In this document: positions 4,901 through 6,136 of the stretch, in pieces
Numbering within the stretch: position 1 is the stretch's first letter
Layout: every line of letters begins with the position of its first letter
NCBI GenBank assembly: GCA_030040415.1
Contig: JASHTT010000421.1
Span: 1-6,136 of the forward strand
Reading direction: 5' to 3'
DNA from: Streptosporangiaceae bacterium
GTDB taxonomy: Bacteria > Actinomycetota > Actinomycetes > Streptosporangiales > Streptosporangiaceae
DNA: 6,136 bases
The notes under the pieces: generated by a model
The model's input: the letters and a program-made list of their open reading frames with translations, nothing else
The model's database searches: none
Told to the model about the DNA's origin: nothing
Position numbers and translations under genes: made by a program

Positions 4901-6136
4901 TCATTGGGCTGTCCGCCTGTCCGGCGGCGTCGCCATCTCGCCGATGTCCAAAAACTCCAGCCGTGTTGCGAACGGCGGACCCGGCTCAGCACGCCCACAG
5001 CCGACCAATGTAACGGATGGAACTCGCTGGCCGAGGCCGCACGAGTACCAGCCGAGTATCGGGTCGGTCTCACCGCGGTGAAGGGTCCACTGCAGTGGCT
5101 TCGGCAGGGAAAGCCATGCCCCGCCCGGAGTCACAGCATTTGGCCAGCGCAGCAGCACCGAATGCTCGCCGTCATATTCCGCTTCCACCTCGGGGCCGAA
5201 GTGGAAGGCCAGCCGGACGTCGTTGCTGCCACCATCGAGCACGTCGACGATATCGATGGTACGTGAGGCACGATCGAGTCTGACGCAGCGCCGATGCCGC
5301 GCGGGCGACGCGAGGGACAGATAGCCGTCGTGCTCCGCGATCCATTCCGCGGCGTCGCCGATATCTGTCACGTCAATTTCCGTTGCGTTCGCGTGACGCA
5401 GCCAGAGGAACGGGCCGCCCTCAGCAGACTGGCTGCGGCCATCGACCTCGACAGTGTTATGCGCGATCGTGGACCGGAAATAGGACCGCCATTCTGGCTC
5501 GCCGTGGTAACAGTACGTGCCCGGATCAGCCAGAACCTCCACCCCGCCATATCGGACCTCGACCGACAGCGCGTCGGCGTGGGCGTGCGCGGCGATGCTG
5601 AGATACCCGTGCGGTCCTCCATCGCACCGGCACCAGATCTCCGGGTCCCGGTCGCCGGTCGTGCGCAACATGGTCACGCCGGCGTCGGTGAAATGCCACG
5701 GCCGCCTCGCAGGCCGGGCGGCCGCAGCCCGAGCCGACCCCTGCAGGGCGCCGATCAGCGAGCTAGAAGCATCAGGGACTGTGTCCGGCCACCAGTCAAG
5801 GCGACCGAAGAGCGCCGCGCCAACGGCCAGCACGGACGGCCAGCGGTTGGGCACCGGGGCGTCCAGCAGGAGGGCCCTGCCCTCGTCACCGTCGCCCTGG
5901 CGCGGCGCCCTGAGCCGTACATCGAGCAGCGCCGCGCCGCTGTCGACCATCGCGACAAGGCGCTGCCAGACGGCATCGCCCAGCGGACAGCCAGCCGCAC
6001 TCGCCTCGACGGCCGCCAGCAGGCCAAGCTCGGCGACGAAGCACTGGTAGTCCGATGCGAGCTCGCGGCCTATGCCGGACGGAAACGTGTTGCGTAGCAA
6101 CTCGCGCTCCAGCAGCCGCGCGCCCCGCCGCCGCCA
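4901..6136 (-). CDS. Heparinase II/III-family polysaccharide lyase-like protein (5' partial, C-terminal 411 residues)
   Basis: The frame is open from the window edge to the TGA at 4903-4901, so the N-terminal part is missing; the TTG at 6100 is inside the gene, not its start. The visible part begins in the helical (toroid) region with RNTFPSGIGRELASDYQ. It then shows the hallmark heparinase II/III block: HGYLSIAAHAHADALS (about residues 179-191), ADPGTYCYHG (203-212), and YFRSTIAHNTVEVDG (219-233), with the conserved His, Asp, Tyr and Asn of the family. The rest is a beta-rich C-terminal domain containing GWYS (362-365). Family members eliminate or degrade uronic-acid-containing polysaccharides, and uncharacterised homologues recur in EPS clusters. 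The substrate cannot be read here. The stop is 56 bp before the next gene's start on the same strand, suggesting co-transcription. An export signal, if any, would be outside the window. Confidence 0.88.
   Translation of the reverse strand, partial: WRRRGARLLERELLRNTFPSGIGRELASDYQCFVAELGLLAAVEASAAGCPLGDAVWQRLVAMVDSGAALLDVRLRAPRQGDGDEGRALLLDAPVPNRWPSVLAVGAALFGRLDWWPDTVPDASSSLIGALQGSARAAAARPARRPWHFTDAGVTMLRTTGDRDPEIWCRCDGGPHGYLSIAAHAHADALSVEVRYGGVEVLADPGTYCYHGEPEWRSYFRSTIAHNTVEVDGRSQSAEGGPFLWLRHANATEIDVTDIGDAAEWIAEHDGYLSLASPARHRRCVRLDRASRTIDIVDVLDGGSNDVRLAFHFGPEVEAEYDGEHSVLLRWPNAVTPGGAWLSLPKPLQWTLHRGETDPILGWYSCGLGQRVPSVTLVGCGRAEPGPPFATRLEFLDIGEMATPPDRRTAQ

Noticed and set aside
5294..6097. Long plus-strand open frame (267 codons) opposite the lyase-like gene
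   Set aside because: It lies entirely antisense to a gene with clear heparinase II/III motifs, its product is Arg/Ala/Pro-rich with no recognisable domain, and long antisense frames are expected in GC-rich DNA.

Overview
The window looks like part of an exopolysaccharide (EPS) locus from a high-GC Gram-positive bacterium, most likely an actinobacterium. The evidence is the GC-rich sequence with strongly G/C-biased third codon positions, a TTG candidate start, a Tat-like signal, and protein types typical of actinobacterial surface-polysaccharide loci. The species cannot be named from this sequence. No RNA gene, CRISPR array, transposase or attachment site was seen.

Layout. (1) Positions 1-1895, plus strand: one uninterrupted reading frame, cut at its 5' end. 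It encodes the catalytic core and C-terminal membrane segments of a processive family 2 glycosyltransferase (hyaluronan-synthase/NodC-like). It then runs without a stop into a GH26 glycoside hydrolase domain. The junction carries a lipoprotein-type signal with its own Shine-Dalgarno and ATG, so the hydrolase may be fused, made separately, or both. (2) Positions 1896-2023: convergent intergenic gap with a strong hairpin terminator. (3) Positions 2024-2668, minus: a small protein with an N-terminal helical zipper, a twin-arginine-like hydrophobic segment and a GDLYVD..GRLWFC-type C-terminus; its true start is uncertain. (4) Positions 2669-2858: about 190 bp separating two genes that point the same way; it holds the ribosome-binding region of gene 3 and no convincing terminator or promoter. 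(5) Positions 2859-4844, minus: a Wzz/YveK-type chain-length determinant with two membrane helices. Its fused cytoplasmic domain resembles a Wzc-type tyrosine kinase/ParA fold but lacks a recognisable Walker A. (6) Positions 4901-6136, minus, cut at its 5' end: the C-terminal part of a heparinase II/III-family polysaccharide lyase-like protein. Genes 6 and 5 are 56 bp apart and probably co-transcribed.

Working model (inference). The GT2 protein makes and extrudes a polymer, and the GH26 domain sits outside the membrane where it could trim or release the chain. The co-polymerase-like protein sets chain length or assembly, and the lyase-like protein modifies or degrades polymer. The small surface-type protein may be an accessory. 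The most unusual features are the synthase-hydrolase frame with an internal lipoprotein start, a perfect 13-bp hairpin inside its coding sequence, and the kinase-like domain with its ATP-binding loop lost.
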